Positions 34,946 to 44,207 of a stretch of 64,000 bases of DNA are shown piece by piece. Location: NCBI RefSeq assembly GCF_000427445.1, contig NZ_KE386496.1, positions 3,822,004 to 3,886,003 on the forward strand, given 5' to 3'. The first letter of the stretch is position 1; each line of letters opens with the position of its first letter. Both the position numbers and the translations under genes were made by a program. The DNA is from Methylocapsa acidiphila B2. Lineage in GTDB: Bacteria; Pseudomonadota; Alphaproteobacteria; Rhizobiales; Beijerinckiaceae. The notes below the pieces were generated by a model. It ran no database searches. It saw only the letters and a list, made by a program, of their open reading frames with translations, and was not told where the DNA came from.

Positions 34946-35794
34946 TCAACCATCATTAGGTCGATAGATCAAGATACGGGCGAGTCGATCGGCGAAAACA
35001 GTCGCGACGGTAAGGTCGGCGGAGGTGCCGGGGTTTAACCTGGCGGTCTTGAGCCGTTGATCGAAGCTCAAAAGCTCGGGGAGCGCGTCCGACGGGTTCG
35101 AAAATCCGACAAAGCGATTGCGAAGATCTTTCGCCTCGCTTTGGACGGCGGCGGCGATCTCCGGGCCTTTCTTTCTCGCGATATGGCTATCGGGGAAGCC
35201 GGCGAGAAAAGCGAGATAGACCTCGACCGTCGGCCATGGCTCTTTCCAGCCGCGACCGCGCGCGGCGGCGAGAGCGCTGAGGCCGGTCTCGAACACATCG
35301 ATGAAGTTTGAAGCATATTGAAATGCGATGCGGTCTCGATCGGCAGCCGCCTGCATCGCTTCCAGAAGCGTGACGTCGGGCGCGTCGCGAACGTCGTGGC
35401 GCGGCGCGTCGCCGAGGCCCGCCGGAGAGGCGCGAAGAATGGCGCGAAAGGCGGCGGCGGCGTCCGCTCGGGTCAATTCGGCAAGGACGCTCTTCAAGGC
35501 GGGCCGCAACGCGCCCCCGGCCTGCGCGGCCTTCGCCAGCGGCGCGCAAAGAAGGACGATGCCGAGATTGGTGTTCGTCCCCACGCTTGCCCAGGTCGCC
35601 TCGATGGCGCCGAGGATGCGCTGGCCGACGGAAGCGGAGGGGTCGCTGATCGCCGGCGCCGAAACCTCCGCGCTGCGCAGGAATTCCTGCGCGGTCATGC
35701 CGTGGCCGGCGGCGAAAATATGGACATTGCCAGGCTTCGGCGCCTCGATTTCATCGCGGCAAGAGGCGATGAAGGCTTCCGCGATCTCCGTCAC
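34946..35794 (-). CDS. CitG-like protein (triphosphoribosyl-dephospho-CoA synthase family)
   Basis: 282 residues of the COG1767 family. EAPKPGNVHIFAAGHGMTAQEFLRSA is the family opening (KPGNVH), with GVGQRILGAIEATW-like and NTNLGIVLLCAPLA blocks and a conserved SNFIDVFETGLSA helix. In citrate lyase operons CitG makes the prosthetic-group precursor; in C1 islands the homologue has no proven reaction, but a ribosyl/phosphoribosyl transfer in H4MPT synthesis is conceivable. Start GTG at 35794 lies just inside the conserved region and overlaps the previous gene's end; a longer frame to 35944 runs through that gene and is rejected. Last gene of the mtdB-mch operon. Confidence 0.8.
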   Translation of the reverse strand: MTEIAEAFIASCRDEIEAPKPGNVHIFAAGHGMTAQEFLRSAEVSAPAISDPSASVGQRILGAIEATWASVGTNTNLGIVLLCAPLAKAAQAGGALRPALKSVLAELTRADAAAAFRAILRASPAGLGDAPRHDVRDAPDVTLLEAMQAAADRDRIAFQYASNFIDVFETGLSALAAARGRGWKEPWPTVEVYLAFLAGFPDSHIARKKGPEIAAAVQSEAKDLRNRFVGFSNPSDALPELLSFDQRLKTARLNPGTSADLTVATVFADRLARILIYRPNDG

Positions 35795-35813
35795 AACGCT
35801 GTCGCGCTCTTCT

Positions 35814-36761
35814 TCACTTGGTCGCCTCCGATCCGTAGAATCCGATGCGCGCGAGGAGATCTCCGGCCAGCCGATCGGCGACCGAGAAGGGGGTGACTTT
35901 TTGCAAGCCCCGCCATCCCGGCATGCTGTTGACCTCGAGCACATAGGCTGCGCCGGCGGCGTCCGTGATGATGTCGACGCCGGCGAATTCAGCGGCGACC
36001 GCGGCAGAAGCGCGGAGCGCCAGGTCGATCATCGCGGCGTCGGGCTCGAACGGTTCCGGCCGCGCGCCGAGCTTGACATTGGTGATCCATTGCTTGGCGT
36101 GACGCGTCATGGCCGCGATGACCTCGCCATGAGAGACGAAGAGCCTGATGTCGCGAAAGGTGTCGCAGCCTCCGGCGATGAAGCGCTGAAGATAATAAAC
36201 ACCTTCGACTGCTTCGAAGGGAGGAAGATCTTCCACGCGGCGGATCAGCTTTAATCCAAATCCCTGCGCGCCGAACAAGGGCTTCAGGACCAGCGGCCCG
36301 CGTCCCGCCTCGCGCCGCACGATCTGCTGTGCAGCCTGCTCCGACTGCACCGTCCAGGTGGGCGGCGTCGGAATGCCCCGCCGCGCCAATGCGAAGCTCG
36401 TCGCCGCCTTGTCGACGCAGAGCTCGATCGCCCGCGCCGAATTGACGACCGGCACCCCGACATCGGCGAGGCTATGCAAGACGCCAAGGCGCAGCGTCAC
36501 GCTTTCAAAAGTGCCGGACCCGATCGCGCGCACGAAGACGGCGTCCGGCAATTCCGCGCCAAAGCCGGGAATGACCAGCCCGCCGGGCCGCCGCGTGTCG
36601 AATCCGCACTGAGACAGGCGGATCGGCGCGGCGATCGCCCCCGCGCGGGCGAAGGCCGCCGCGAGATCCCTGGCGTGCCAATCATACAGATCGACGGCGA
36701 CGGCGATTTTTAGCCGGCGCGCAACATGCGCCGGCGCGCCGATTCTAGCCGAAAGAGGCAT
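35814..36761 (-). CDS. RimK-type ATP-grasp ligase ('Orf17', MptN-like)
   Basis: 315 residues with the ATP-grasp fold: [20 protein letters not shown], the Lys/ATP loop [37 protein letters not shown], and the metal-binding [17 protein letters not shown]. Archaeal MptN adds glutamate to H4MPT-type cofactors, and this gene corresponds to the RimK-like 'Orf17' always found near mch in methylotrophs. Glutamylation of H4MPT or of methylofuran are both possible. It starts 17 bases inside the end of mch (36745) and ends just before the CitG-like start. Confidence 0.85.
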   Translation of the reverse strand: MPLSARIGAPAHVARRLKIAVAVDLYDWHARDLAAAFARAGAIAAPIRLSQCGFDTRRPGGLVIPGFGAELPDAVFVRAIGSGTFESVTLRLGVLHSLADVGVPVVNSARAIELCVDKAATSFALARRGIPTPPTWTVQSEQAAQQIVRREAGRGPLVLKPLFGAQGFGLKLIRRVEDLPPFEAVEGVYYLQRFIAGGCDTFRDIRLFVSHGEVIAAMTRHAKQWITNVKLGARPEPFEPDAAMIDLALRASAAVAAEFAGVDIITDAAGAAYVLEVNSMPGWRGLQKVTPFSVADRLAGDLLARIGFYGSEATK

Positions 36762-37713
36762 CGAGCAAAGCTTGGTCGAGCGCGCCCGCGTGGAAAGTTT
36801 CTCCTGTCTCGACGGCGGTCACGATGGCGCGGGCCGGGCTGAACAGGGCGGGATCGATCTTGTAGAAATCGCCTTTATAGGCCTTGAACACTTCCGCGAA
36901 GGGGCGGCCGTAGTCGCGCGATCCCGCGCTCGGCAAGGCCTCGGCGAGAGCCTTCGCGTCGGCCGCCGGACCCTTCACGAAGAGATGCGCTTGGCCGCCA
37001 TAGATGATCGCGTCATTGGTGCGCCCCATCGCCTGGATGAAATCCGGATGCGGCGGCGAAAGCGGCGCCGAGGCCAGGCCGTCGACGATGCGCTCGAGCG
37101 GAAATTTCGCTTCATGCGCCTTGTGCATGGCCACCTCGAGAACCCGGGCGACGACTTGAACGCTGCCGGCGAGGCTCTGGGTTGGGGCGAAGATGAAGGT
37201 GAGGTCTTCGGTCTTGACGCCGCAATCGCGGGCGACCTTGTCGACGATCTCGGGCGGCGGCGCCTTGCTCGATTCGAGCACCAACGTCGCCCGTTCGGAA
37301 TGGTCATGATAGTCTAGCTCGGCGAAGAGCGGCTCCTTGCGGGCGAGCGCGCGTCCGGGGCCCGAACCAAGGGCGAAAAATGCAGTCTTGCCCTCGCCAT
37401 GCGAAAGGGCCCAGCCGGCATATTGGCTGGCGAGGCAGGCGATCACGGGATCGGTGGAGTGGACGAAAATCTGGAACGGCCATTTCGGGTTCGGGCCGTT
37501 GGGCGCGAGTTCGACTGCGCCGAGCCCGCCGAGGCAAATCTCGGCGAGGCGCAAGCCAGCTTCAATGCCGCCCGGAACGGACTGCCCCGCGTCGATGATG
37601 GTTTCGCCTCTTTCGCCCTTTGAGACGGCGATCCGCAATTTGGCCGCGTCGGCGATGAGGCGATCGACCGCGTGCCCGGTCAATGTATTGATGCTAGGTC
37701 CGATGGTGCTCAA
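36745..37713 (-). CDS. mch: Methenyl-H4MPT cyclohydrolase
   Basis: Hydrolyses N5,N10-methenyl-H4MPT to N5-formyl-H4MPT, between MtdB and Fhc. 322 residues, the family length. Conserved blocks are [61 protein letters not shown], and [16 protein letters not shown]. The start is TTG (37713) overlapping the stop of the upstream ATP-grasp gene (TTGA), with TGGAG 8 bases before; the frame open to 37989 is inside that gene and Arg-rich. Translation is thus coupled to its neighbour. Confidence 0.96.
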   Translation of the reverse strand: MSTIGPSINTLTGHAVDRLIADAAKLRIAVSKGERGETIIDAGQSVPGGIEAGLRLAEICLGGLGAVELAPNGPNPKWPFQIFVHSTDPVIACLASQYAGWALSHGEGKTAFFALGSGPGRALARKEPLFAELDYHDHSERATLVLESSKAPPPEIVDKVARDCGVKTEDLTFIFAPTQSLAGSVQVVARVLEVAMHKAHEAKFPLERIVDGLASAPLSPPHPDFIQAMGRTNDAIIYGGQAHLFVKGPAADAKALAEALPSAGSRDYGRPFAEVFKAYKGDFYKIDPALFSPARAIVTAVETGETFHAGALDQALLDASFG

Positions 37714-38852
37714 GATGCCGCTCCATTTCCAATGTGTTCTAGGTTGTCGAGGATGAAGGCGGTCCGCTCCGCGATCAGCTTGCGCGCGTCTCCCGGCAGG
37801 GCGGCATGCGCCTTCACTGTGCAAAGCGGATCGTCCAAATTCAATGCGCTGCGCGGCTTTTGCCGATCGGCGGCCCAGTCCGGCCAATCGAGCGTCGGCA
37901 TGCAGGGGATCGGGCGGCGCGCATAGGCGATCGCCGCGGCGGCGGCGCCTTCGAACTCCAGTGGACGCTCCGGAAGTCGGCCGAGGCAACCGTCGATATG
38001 CGCTTGGAAGAGCGACCCTTCGCGATCCTCGAATATGTCGAGCGTCGCGCCCGGTCGCGGGTTGATCTCGATCAGGACGATTTCATCTCCGTCGACGAGA
38101 AAATCAATGCCGTTGAGGCCACGAAGCTTGCATTGCCGGGCGATGGCCGTCGCGATTTCCGCCAGACGGGCCTCCAAACGCGGACCGCACTCTGCTGGGC
38201 GGAGGCTTCCGCCGAAGCGGAAGGGCTCGTCCCCGGTCGGCGCGGTCCATTGGCGGCTTGCGCCTATCGCTTGTGCGTCGGCGCCGTCGGCGACAAAGAG
38301 AAACGAGATCGGCTCACCCGAAGCGACGCGCTGATAATAGACATTTTCGCTCTCCGCCCGCTGAGCCCCGGCCGGCGCGACATGGCTGCCGCCCGCTCCG
38401 CCAATGGTTTTGACAAGCCAGTTTCGCGGGCGGTGCGGCATGTCGAGGCTGATCTCGGGATGCCGGACCCCGAGCGAGCGGCAAAGCGCCGCTAATTCGA
38501 ACGGATCTTTCACGCGGCGCACGACCTCGGGCGCATTTCCGAAGATCGTCCATCGCCGCGCCAATTCTTCCAGGATCTCAATTCGGTCCTCGAATCCGGC
38601 GCCGTATACGAGGCCCAAGGGCGAGGCGCCTCGCGCGAGACTTTCCAGCGCCTCGATCAAAGCCGCCTTTTCAAAGCCCGATCCGAGATCGCCGGCGACG
38701 GCGCAATTCGCTTCAGACAAGATGCGCGTGTCGCCGTCGTCGAAAAAATCGGCGACGAGCGGACGATAACCCGTCCGCCGCGCCGCCGCGGCCAAAGCGC
38801 GCCCGGACGTCGCCGCGATCAGAATCGCGGCTCCGGCTTCAGACGAGCTCAC
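37710..38852 (-). CDS. ATP-grasp protein, MfnD-like ('Orf9')
   Basis: 380 residues of the COG1821 ATP-grasp type. [18 protein letters not shown] is the ATP loop, [20 protein letters not shown] follows, and metal ligands lie in [27 protein letters not shown]. Archaeal MfnD is tyramine-glutamate ligase of methanofuran synthesis; in methylotrophs the homologue would ligate glutamate to tyrosine or to the polyglutamate chain of methylofuran. GTG at 38852 starts 14 bases inside mtdB's end; the longer frame to 39047 is within mtdB. It is followed by mch with a 4-base overlap. Confidence 0.82.
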   Translation of the reverse strand: MSSSEAGAAILIAATSGRALAAAARRTGYRPLVADFFDDGDTRILSEANCAVAGDLGSGFEKAALIEALESLARGASPLGLVYGAGFEDRIEILEELARRWTIFGNAPEVVRRVKDPFELAALCRSLGVRHPEISLDMPHRPRNWLVKTIGGAGGSHVAPAGAQRAESENVYYQRVASGEPISFLFVADGADAQAIGASRQWTAPTGDEPFRFGGSLRPAECGPRLEARLAEIATAIARQCKLRGLNGIDFLVDGDEIVLIEINPRPGATLDIFEDREGSLFQAHIDGCLGRLPERPLEFEGAAAAAIAYARRPIPCMPTLDWPDWAADRQKPRSALNLDDPLCTVKAHAALPGDARKLIAERTAFILDNLEHIGNGAAS

Positions 38853-39726
38853 GGGCGAGCGCGAATGCGTCGCGGAAATCGAGGCTGAGCGCCTTGGTCG
38901 ACGCCGCCATGCGCTGGAACAATCCCGATTCTGTCTTGTATTTGATGTCCCCAATGGCGAGTGGCCCAATTCCGAGGCTGCCGCCAGCGAGTTCCTGGCC
39001 GTTGCCATGCAGCTCGAGGCCTTCGATGCCGGCCGGCGGAACCGCATTGACGTCCGCGGAGACGAGGAGCGATTTGGTCGAAGACAGTTGTTCCTTTGTC
39101 AGGATTTGTCTTCCCGCAGCGGCGGCGCAAAGCACGACGTCGATTCCTTGAAGCGCCGCGACTTTTTTGTCTTCCGAGCTGCCGTCGACCGCCTTGGTTT
39201 CGATGTTGAACCGCTTCTTGATGTCGTCGACCTTGGCTTGGACGCGGTCGAGGCCATCATGGCCGACGAGGCGGACTTCGGCGCCTTCCAAGGCGGCGAT
39301 GACGGCGGAGGCGTAGCCCACCACCCCGGTCGCGCCGAAAATCAAGACCCTGGTCTTGGCGAGCGAAGCGTTCTTCTTGTCCTTCAGAAGCTTCTCGACG
39401 CAGGCCACCATAGCCGCTGCGGTCGTGAAGGAGCCCGCCGGATCCGCGAAAGCGGAAATTTCGAACGGCTTCAGCAAGGTCTTTTTGACGAGCTCCATCA
39501 TGTCGAGAGCAAGCCCGGCGTCTTTCCCGGCGATGAAAATGCCGGTGCGCACCGCGTCTTTCGGAGAGCGGGAAAACATGGCGTCCTGCACAAGAGGCGT
39601 GACGTCTTCGAGCGTGACCCCACTATAAGGCGTGATGGAATCGTAACCCGCGTCGAGCGCCATATTCACATCGAACGGGCTCATGTGCTTCAATGGACTG
39701 AGCATATGTAAAATATTCTTGGCCAC
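38839..39726 (-). CDS. mtdB: NAD(P)-dependent methylene-H4MPT dehydrogenase
   Basis: Oxidises methylene-H4MPT to methenyl-H4MPT with NAD+ or NADP+. 295 residues. It begins MAKNILHMLSPLKHMSPFDVN, has the DAGYDSITPYSGV region, and a Rossmann motif RVLIFGATGVVGYASAVIAALEGAEV about residue 125-150. MtdA is shorter and lacks this N-terminus, so MtdB is the call. GTG start with GGGG 9 bases upstream, 11 bases after the beta-RFAP synthase gene. It heads the mtdB-ATP-grasp-mch overlap chain. Confidence 0.95.
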   Translation of the reverse strand: MAKNILHMLSPLKHMSPFDVNMALDAGYDSITPYSGVTLEDVTPLVQDAMFSRSPKDAVRTGIFIAGKDAGLALDMMELVKKTLLKPFEISAFADPAGSFTTAAAMVACVEKLLKDKKNASLAKTRVLIFGATGVVGYASAVIAALEGAEVRLVGHDGLDRVQAKVDDIKKRFNIETKAVDGSSEDKKVAALQGIDVVLCAAAAGRQILTKEQLSSTKSLLVSADVNAVPPAGIEGLELHGNGQELAGGSLGIGPLAIGDIKYKTESGLFQRMAASTKALSLDFRDAFALARELV

Positions 39727-39737
39727 GCATTATTCCC

Positions 39738-40730
39738 CTATTTGATCGCCGCGAAAGTTTCACCTTTCACCAGCGCGCCGTGATTAAGTCCTTTGCAGAC
39801 GGCTATGTCTAGACTGGATGCTTTGACTTTTTCTTGCACGAGTCCGCAGAGTCGGTGAGCTTCGTCCGCGTCGCGCGCGAAGGCGAAGCCCGTCGGCCCC
39901 CAAGAAGATTGTCCGGTTCCCTTCGCGCCATGGCGGCGCAGCGTCTCCATGACCCCGCCAACCGCTTTGCTCGCGAAAGCCGAGCCGCCTTGCGCAGGTG
40001 CGAAATAATCCCCGACAATGTCCTGAATGCGCGTGACGGCGTCGCCGAAGGAGTCGAGATCGGCCTCGGCGACGGCGGGAAGCGCTTTGATTAGGACCAG
40101 GCGGCAAATCTCCCCGGCGGCCGAGGCGGCGAAATTCTCGAGCTGCGCGAAAGCCGCCCGCTCTTCCTGCCCGTGAGCGCCCTCCGTGTGCGGATCGATG
40201 ACGAGGATCACCCGCCATTCCTCGGGGAACTCCAGGCGGGCGATGACGGGGGGCGTCGCCGTCTGCGCGCCGCGTCCTCCGTCGACGATCAAGCCTCCGC
40301 GCTCGAAAAGCCCGGCGCCGATTCCGGATCGCGCGCCGCGCTGCAAGAGGATCGCGTCTTCCGCCGGGTTGGAGGGCAAGCATTCGAGACGTCGTACGGA
40401 GGCGGCGACGATCAGCGCAAGCTGGGTTCCCGATCCGAGGCCCGCGTGGGCGGGGATAGCTTCATGAATTTGCAGATCATAGTCCGACGCCAACCGTAGA
40501 CTGTCCTTCAGACAGGCGAGATGGCTCGACGCGCGCGCGGCCTCGGGGCCTTCGATCCGGGGCCCCGCGGCGCGACGGATCGAAAGCCGCGTCGCTCGAC
40601 CGTCGATCGCAAGCCCCAGGCTGCCGAAACGCCGGCCAAGCCCGCCATTCATGTCCAAAAATCCGAGGTGCAGGCGGGCGAAGGCGGTTGCCGTGACGCT
40701 GTCGAACATGACCCTTTCTCGCGCGGACAT
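39738..40730 (-). CDS. mptG: Beta-ribofuranosylaminobenzene 5'-phosphate synthase ('Orf4', MptG)
   Basis: Joins p-aminobenzoate (or 4-hydroxybenzoate in some archaea) to PRPP with loss of CO2 and pyrophosphate, the first committed step of H4MPT synthesis. 330 residues of the GHMP-kinase-like fold: ARLHLGFLDMNGGLGRRFGS at the N-terminus and the glycine-rich PAHAGLGSGTQLALIVAASV. A GxGAGLFERGGLIVDGG region and TGQSSWGPTGFAFA at the C-terminus fit the family. ATG 40730 has AAGGA 5 bases upstream. First gene of the operon with mtdB and mch; the PABA it needs is presumably made by the pabBAC operon at 24.9-27.6 kb. Confidence 0.9.
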   Translation of the reverse strand: MSARERVMFDSVTATAFARLHLGFLDMNGGLGRRFGSLGLAIDGRATRLSIRRAAGPRIEGPEAARASSHLACLKDSLRLASDYDLQIHEAIPAHAGLGSGTQLALIVAASVRRLECLPSNPAEDAILLQRGARSGIGAGLFERGGLIVDGGRGAQTATPPVIARLEFPEEWRVILVIDPHTEGAHGQEERAAFAQLENFAASAAGEICRLVLIKALPAVAEADLDSFGDAVTRIQDIVGDYFAPAQGGSAFASKAVGGVMETLRRHGAKGTGQSSWGPTGFAFARDADEAHRLCGLVQEKVKASSLDIAVCKGLNHGALVKGETFAAIK

Positions 40731-41262
40731 TCATTCCTTTCGCGGGCGCCGTCGAGGCTCCGCTGTCAGGCTCCGCGCCTATCTCCAGAATTCACATGTG
40801 CCTATTGTGACGCCGCCTTTTCTGTCTCGGAACGCGCCCCGCCAAGCGCGCGAGCGCTCAAACCGTTCCGGTCCCGCATCGCGGGGCGCCGCGCCTCGAG
40901 ATGGTTCGCAATAACGAGAGAGCGTTGTCAGATCAAGGGGCGGGATCCCGCCGCGCGCTTTTCGGCCGACTGGTTACGGCGTCGCGGCCGCGCTTTTTGC
41001 GGCAAAGCGGGGGCGTGCGATGAGGCGCGGCTGCGGGGTCTTGTTGTGCGTCCCTGTGCGATCGCTTCGAAGTCGCACGCATCTTGAAGCATTCGACGCT
41101 TATCCAGCCGCGCTGGGGCGCTTCGTTGTCCTCGGGCGACGGCAAGCCCTATTTCGCCGCACTGCAAAATCGGCGGGTTCAAGCCCGAGCTTATGAATAT
41201 CGCAGAAGGTCCACCCATGCGCCAACGGTCCCAAAGGGAACGTTGCGGCGGATTATGTTCCC
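40731..41262. other. Intergenic gap, no supported gene
   Basis: 530 bases between the start of the H4MPT operon (minus) and the end of the cupin gene (minus). The segment 40731-40830 should hold the operon promoter. Open frames on both strands (e.g. 40928-41218) are Arg/Ala/Pro-rich and show no family. Confidence 0.45.
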
Positions 41263-41688
41263 TCAGCCCTCTCGGTTTGGCGTGCCGAGAACATGGACGT
41301 TTGGCGGCAGCATCGCATTGTCGAAGCTTTGGGTGAACATGGGCGCCGCGAAAAAGGCGACGGCGCGCAATGTTTCGCTGCCGGTATTGGCGAGATCGTG
41401 CCGCACGGGCGTCGGGATGACAAAAACGCTCCCCGGCGCAACTTGATGGATAATTCCGCCTTCCATCCGCAATTCGCCGGCGAGGATATATTGCGTCTCC
41501 TCAGTGGCGTCAGTGTGCCAGCCGAGCCGCCCGCCGGGCTCGATTTCATAGACGATCGTCGAGGATTGGGTCGCGCCATGTCCGCCATATGTCGCGAATG
41601 CGCCCGACCATCGGACTGTGGGATCGTCCACGCCGCCGACTTTCGCGCGTGGTAGATCGGCGGTCGAAACAACAAATGCTGAAGTCAA
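41263..41688 (-). CDS. Cupin domain protein
   Basis: 141-residue single-domain cupin. A conserved beta-barrel metal site shows GGRLGWHTDATEETQYILAGELRME (His and Glu of motif 1) and APGSVFVIPTPVRHDLANTG (Gly-Pro-His of motif 2). The start is TTG with AGGAG 7 bases upstream. It could be a small dioxygenase, isomerase or sensor; no substrate can be inferred. It stands alone beyond the C1 island, with a patatin-like gene upstream on the same strand. Confidence 0.8.
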   Translation of the reverse strand: MTSAFVVSTADLPRAKVGGVDDPTVRWSGAFATYGGHGATQSSTIVYEIEPGGRLGWHTDATEETQYILAGELRMEGGIIHQVAPGSVFVIPTPVRHDLANTGSETLRAVAFFAAPMFTQSFDNAMLPPNVHVLGTPNREG

Positions 41689-41817
41689 GGTCTTCTCCTG
41701 CCGATAGGGCCGACCCGCTGCGAAATGCGCTGCACTATTACTTTTAATGACCTATGATTATTTTTATATTTCGTCAAATCACTAATGGTAATTCATGTCT
41801 CTCTATGCTGTGGAGGG

Positions 41818-44019
41818 TCAGAGGCCTGGCGCGTCGACCTTGGGCTTAGCCAACCACGCGCCGGCGTGTTTGACGCCAAAGAGTTGTTGGAGAGGGCTAG
41901 GCTTACGGCTCGCAAGCGCATAGAGCGGATTGCCCGATTTGTCGGACCAGGGCGAACGCCAGATCTCGAAAGGCTTGTTTTTCGCGGCCGCGCTTTGGCC
42001 CATGTTCAGCACGCTTCCGACCTTCTCTTCGCTTAAGAGAGTCGATCGCGCGAGACCGGGCGCGCTGCGGAGATCATAGGCGGGGCTGATCAATTGGGCC
42101 AGCACGAGGCGGGCGTCGAGCTCGTCGACGCCCGGCGTTGGGGGCAAGTCCCAGCCTTCGATTTGGTCGCGACGGACGAGATCGGCGAGGATCGTGGCGC
42201 GCGCGAATTTCAACGTATTGTCGCGGATCAGGCCGATCCCGCGCGGGAATGGACGCAGCGCGATCCCCAGAAGGGCGCGCAAGGGTTCTTTCACGCTCTG
42301 GCTCAGAAGCGCCGGCGCGACATAATCGAAGCGCTGCGCGATCCGCTCCTGCAGCGTTTCAAAAAGAGCCTGCGAAATGCGTGGCCATTTAGGCTGGAGG
42401 ACCTCGGCCTTGGCTGTCCCGAACAGTGGCACGATCGTGTAGGATTCCGACATGGCCGCTGACGCCTCGACCTTGAAATCCTTATTCGCTTTGGCCGCCG
42501 CCGGCCACGCCTTGTAGATCGGGTGCTCCGGCGGCACGGTGAGTATCTTTTGCAGGAAGCGTTGGCAATTGCGGCGCCCGAGCTGGTAATCGTGATCTCG
42601 GAACGCGAAGGCCACAAAGCCGCCGAAACCGCCGAGAAGCCCACTTGCGATCGTGTAGCGCGCGTCGCTTTGAGGGTCATTGACATTCATGAGGCGGCTC
42701 GGGCCGATCAAATACCGGCTCGCGCAGGTCGGATCGGCCGCGAGGATGAGCTCGCTGGGCTTGAAGCGCGCTTGATCGATCAGGGCCGGCATCAGCGCGG
42801 AAAATATGCTCAGAATGCCGAGTTCCGGCTGTCCCTCGGCCTTGATGGGCTTGAGCTCGGGAAAGGGCGAGACCATGATCACGGCGCGATCGGCCTCCTC
42901 GAGTTTCGACTTGTTGGGCGCCGCGGGATCGTTTTTGAGCGTGAAGCGGGCGTATTCAAAGGGATCATTGTCGATGATCCCGCCGTCCGCCGTCGTGAAC
43001 CAGAACAGCGGGGCCTGCAGCTCGGCTGTCGTGAAATTCGGATCGACGCCATATTCGTCGACCAAAGCGTCGAGCGGAAAGCGGCGTCCATCATATTCGT
43101 TCTTCTCGGCGTCGGCGCCGAGGATCGCGCCGATCTCGCGTGGGGCGAGCCCTACGGGAAAGGCGGCCGAGGCGAGGGCGCAGATCGCATAGTCCTTCCA
43201 TTTCAGTGATTTTTGCGGATCGCTTTGATCGATGACGAGGTCGGCGGCGTTGATCTTGCGTGGCTTGTCATTATCGGCGAAAGGGCTGTGGCTGGGCCAG
43301 TCGCCCAAGCCGTTGACCGCGTAATGAACCCGGTCGCCATGCGAAATCATGTGGTAGTCGCCGCCCTCGAAGGTTACCCTGTAGGGCACGCCGCGCAGAT
43401 TCGACAGGGTCATGTAGATATGCAGCGGCTCGGCGACATAGGCGCGCGGCGTTTCTCTCAAGCGCGAAACGGCCACCCCGGCTTTCGCGATCTCGTCCAG
43501 TAGCCGCGCGTTGAGCAGAGAGGTCACCGGTTGGGGCGAGTCGGGAGGCGGTATGGGAATGCCGCTTGTGCGCGTGAAATCATCGTCCGGGGCAGGCGGC
43601 GCGGCGAGATCCGTATTCGTCAGGAAATCATTGCGCGCTCCGCCTTCGGAGACGAGAGTGGGCCGGAGCACCCAGGCTTCATAGAGCTTCGGCAGGTAAT
43701 ATTTGATTTTCTGTGTTCCGGCCGGTGGAGACGGCGGGAAGGGCGTGGGCGCCTGGTCCGCGTCGGCCAGGGCTACGGCGCCGATCGCGGCGGTTATCGC
43801 TCCAGCCGAGGCGCCCGCCATGACCTTGATCGCGACCCTATGGTTGGGGATTTCGTCGGGGTTCACGCCCTCGTTTCGATAGTCGCCGTTGCGCGCCTTT
43901 TCCCATTCGTCGAGCGCTTGAATGAGGAAGTCGAACACGCCTGCGGTGTAGGCGCCCGCCGAGATCGCGCCCGACATGGTCAATCCGATCTGGAATTCTT
44001 CATTGGATGTCGTCGGCAT
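41818..44019 (-). CDS. Large patatin-like phospholipase
   Basis: 733-residue protein with a patatin domain. The oxyanion loop is GLTMSGAISAGAYTAGVFD near the N-terminus. The nucleophile elbow GxSxG is VMAGASAGAITAAIG, and the catalytic Asp lies in TTADGGIIDNDPFEYARF. Lipid acyl hydrolase activity is expected. The region after about residue 400 has no recognisable domain and makes this more than twice the size of simple patatins. No signal peptide. The ATG at 44019 has GGGAGGGG just upstream, so it is preferred to 44040. It resembles the large DUF3376-type patatins of actinobacteria and proteobacteria; physiological role unknown. Confidence 0.85.
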   Translation of the reverse strand: MPTTSNEEFQIGLTMSGAISAGAYTAGVFDFLIQALDEWEKARNGDYRNEGVNPDEIPNHRVAIKVMAGASAGAITAAIGAVALADADQAPTPFPPSPPAGTQKIKYYLPKLYEAWVLRPTLVSEGGARNDFLTNTDLAAPPAPDDDFTRTSGIPIPPPDSPQPVTSLLNARLLDEIAKAGVAVSRLRETPRAYVAEPLHIYMTLSNLRGVPYRVTFEGGDYHMISHGDRVHYAVNGLGDWPSHSPFADNDKPRKINAADLVIDQSDPQKSLKWKDYAICALASAAFPVGLAPREIGAILGADAEKNEYDGRRFPLDALVDEYGVDPNFTTAELQAPLFWFTTADGGIIDNDPFEYARFTLKNDPAAPNKSKLEEADRAVIMVSPFPELKPIKAEGQPELGILSIFSALMPALIDQARFKPSELILAADPTCASRYLIGPSRLMNVNDPQSDARYTIASGLLGGFGGFVAFAFRDHDYQLGRRNCQRFLQKILTVPPEHPIYKAWPAAAKANKDFKVEASAAMSESYTIVPLFGTAKAEVLQPKWPRISQALFETLQERIAQRFDYVAPALLSQSVKEPLRALLGIALRPFPRGIGLIRDNTLKFARATILADLVRRDQIEGWDLPPTPGVDELDARLVLAQLISPAYDLRSAPGLARSTLLSEEKVGSVLNMGQSAAAKNKPFEIWRSPWSDKSGNPLYALASRKPSPLQQLFGVKHAGAWLAKPKVDAPGL

Positions 44020-44207
44020 GCTCCCCTCCCATAGCGCCATGTCGCAAAACTGTTGTTATCGCAGGAATTGCAAATGACTTGGCCGTCAACTCGGCAAATG
44101 ACGTGAACTGGCCGCGACCGGCTCGCGCGCGGGATCTACATCGACCGCTGCGCGTCAACATGCCACATTGAGGAAACAATGGAAGAGCTTGTCAAGCGCG
44201 ACGCGCT

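Noticed and set aside
34946-35794. citG of a citrate lyase operon
   Set aside because: No citDEF or citX genes are present; it is the CitG-like protein of C1 islands.
37714-37989. N-terminal extension of mch
   Set aside because: It is the wrong-frame reading of the upstream ATP-grasp gene; TTG 37713 with a ribosome site fits Mch length.
41818-44019. Patatin as a CBASS-type antiphage effector
   Set aside because: No cyclic nucleotide synthase or other defence genes nearby, and the size and architecture differ from typical effectors.
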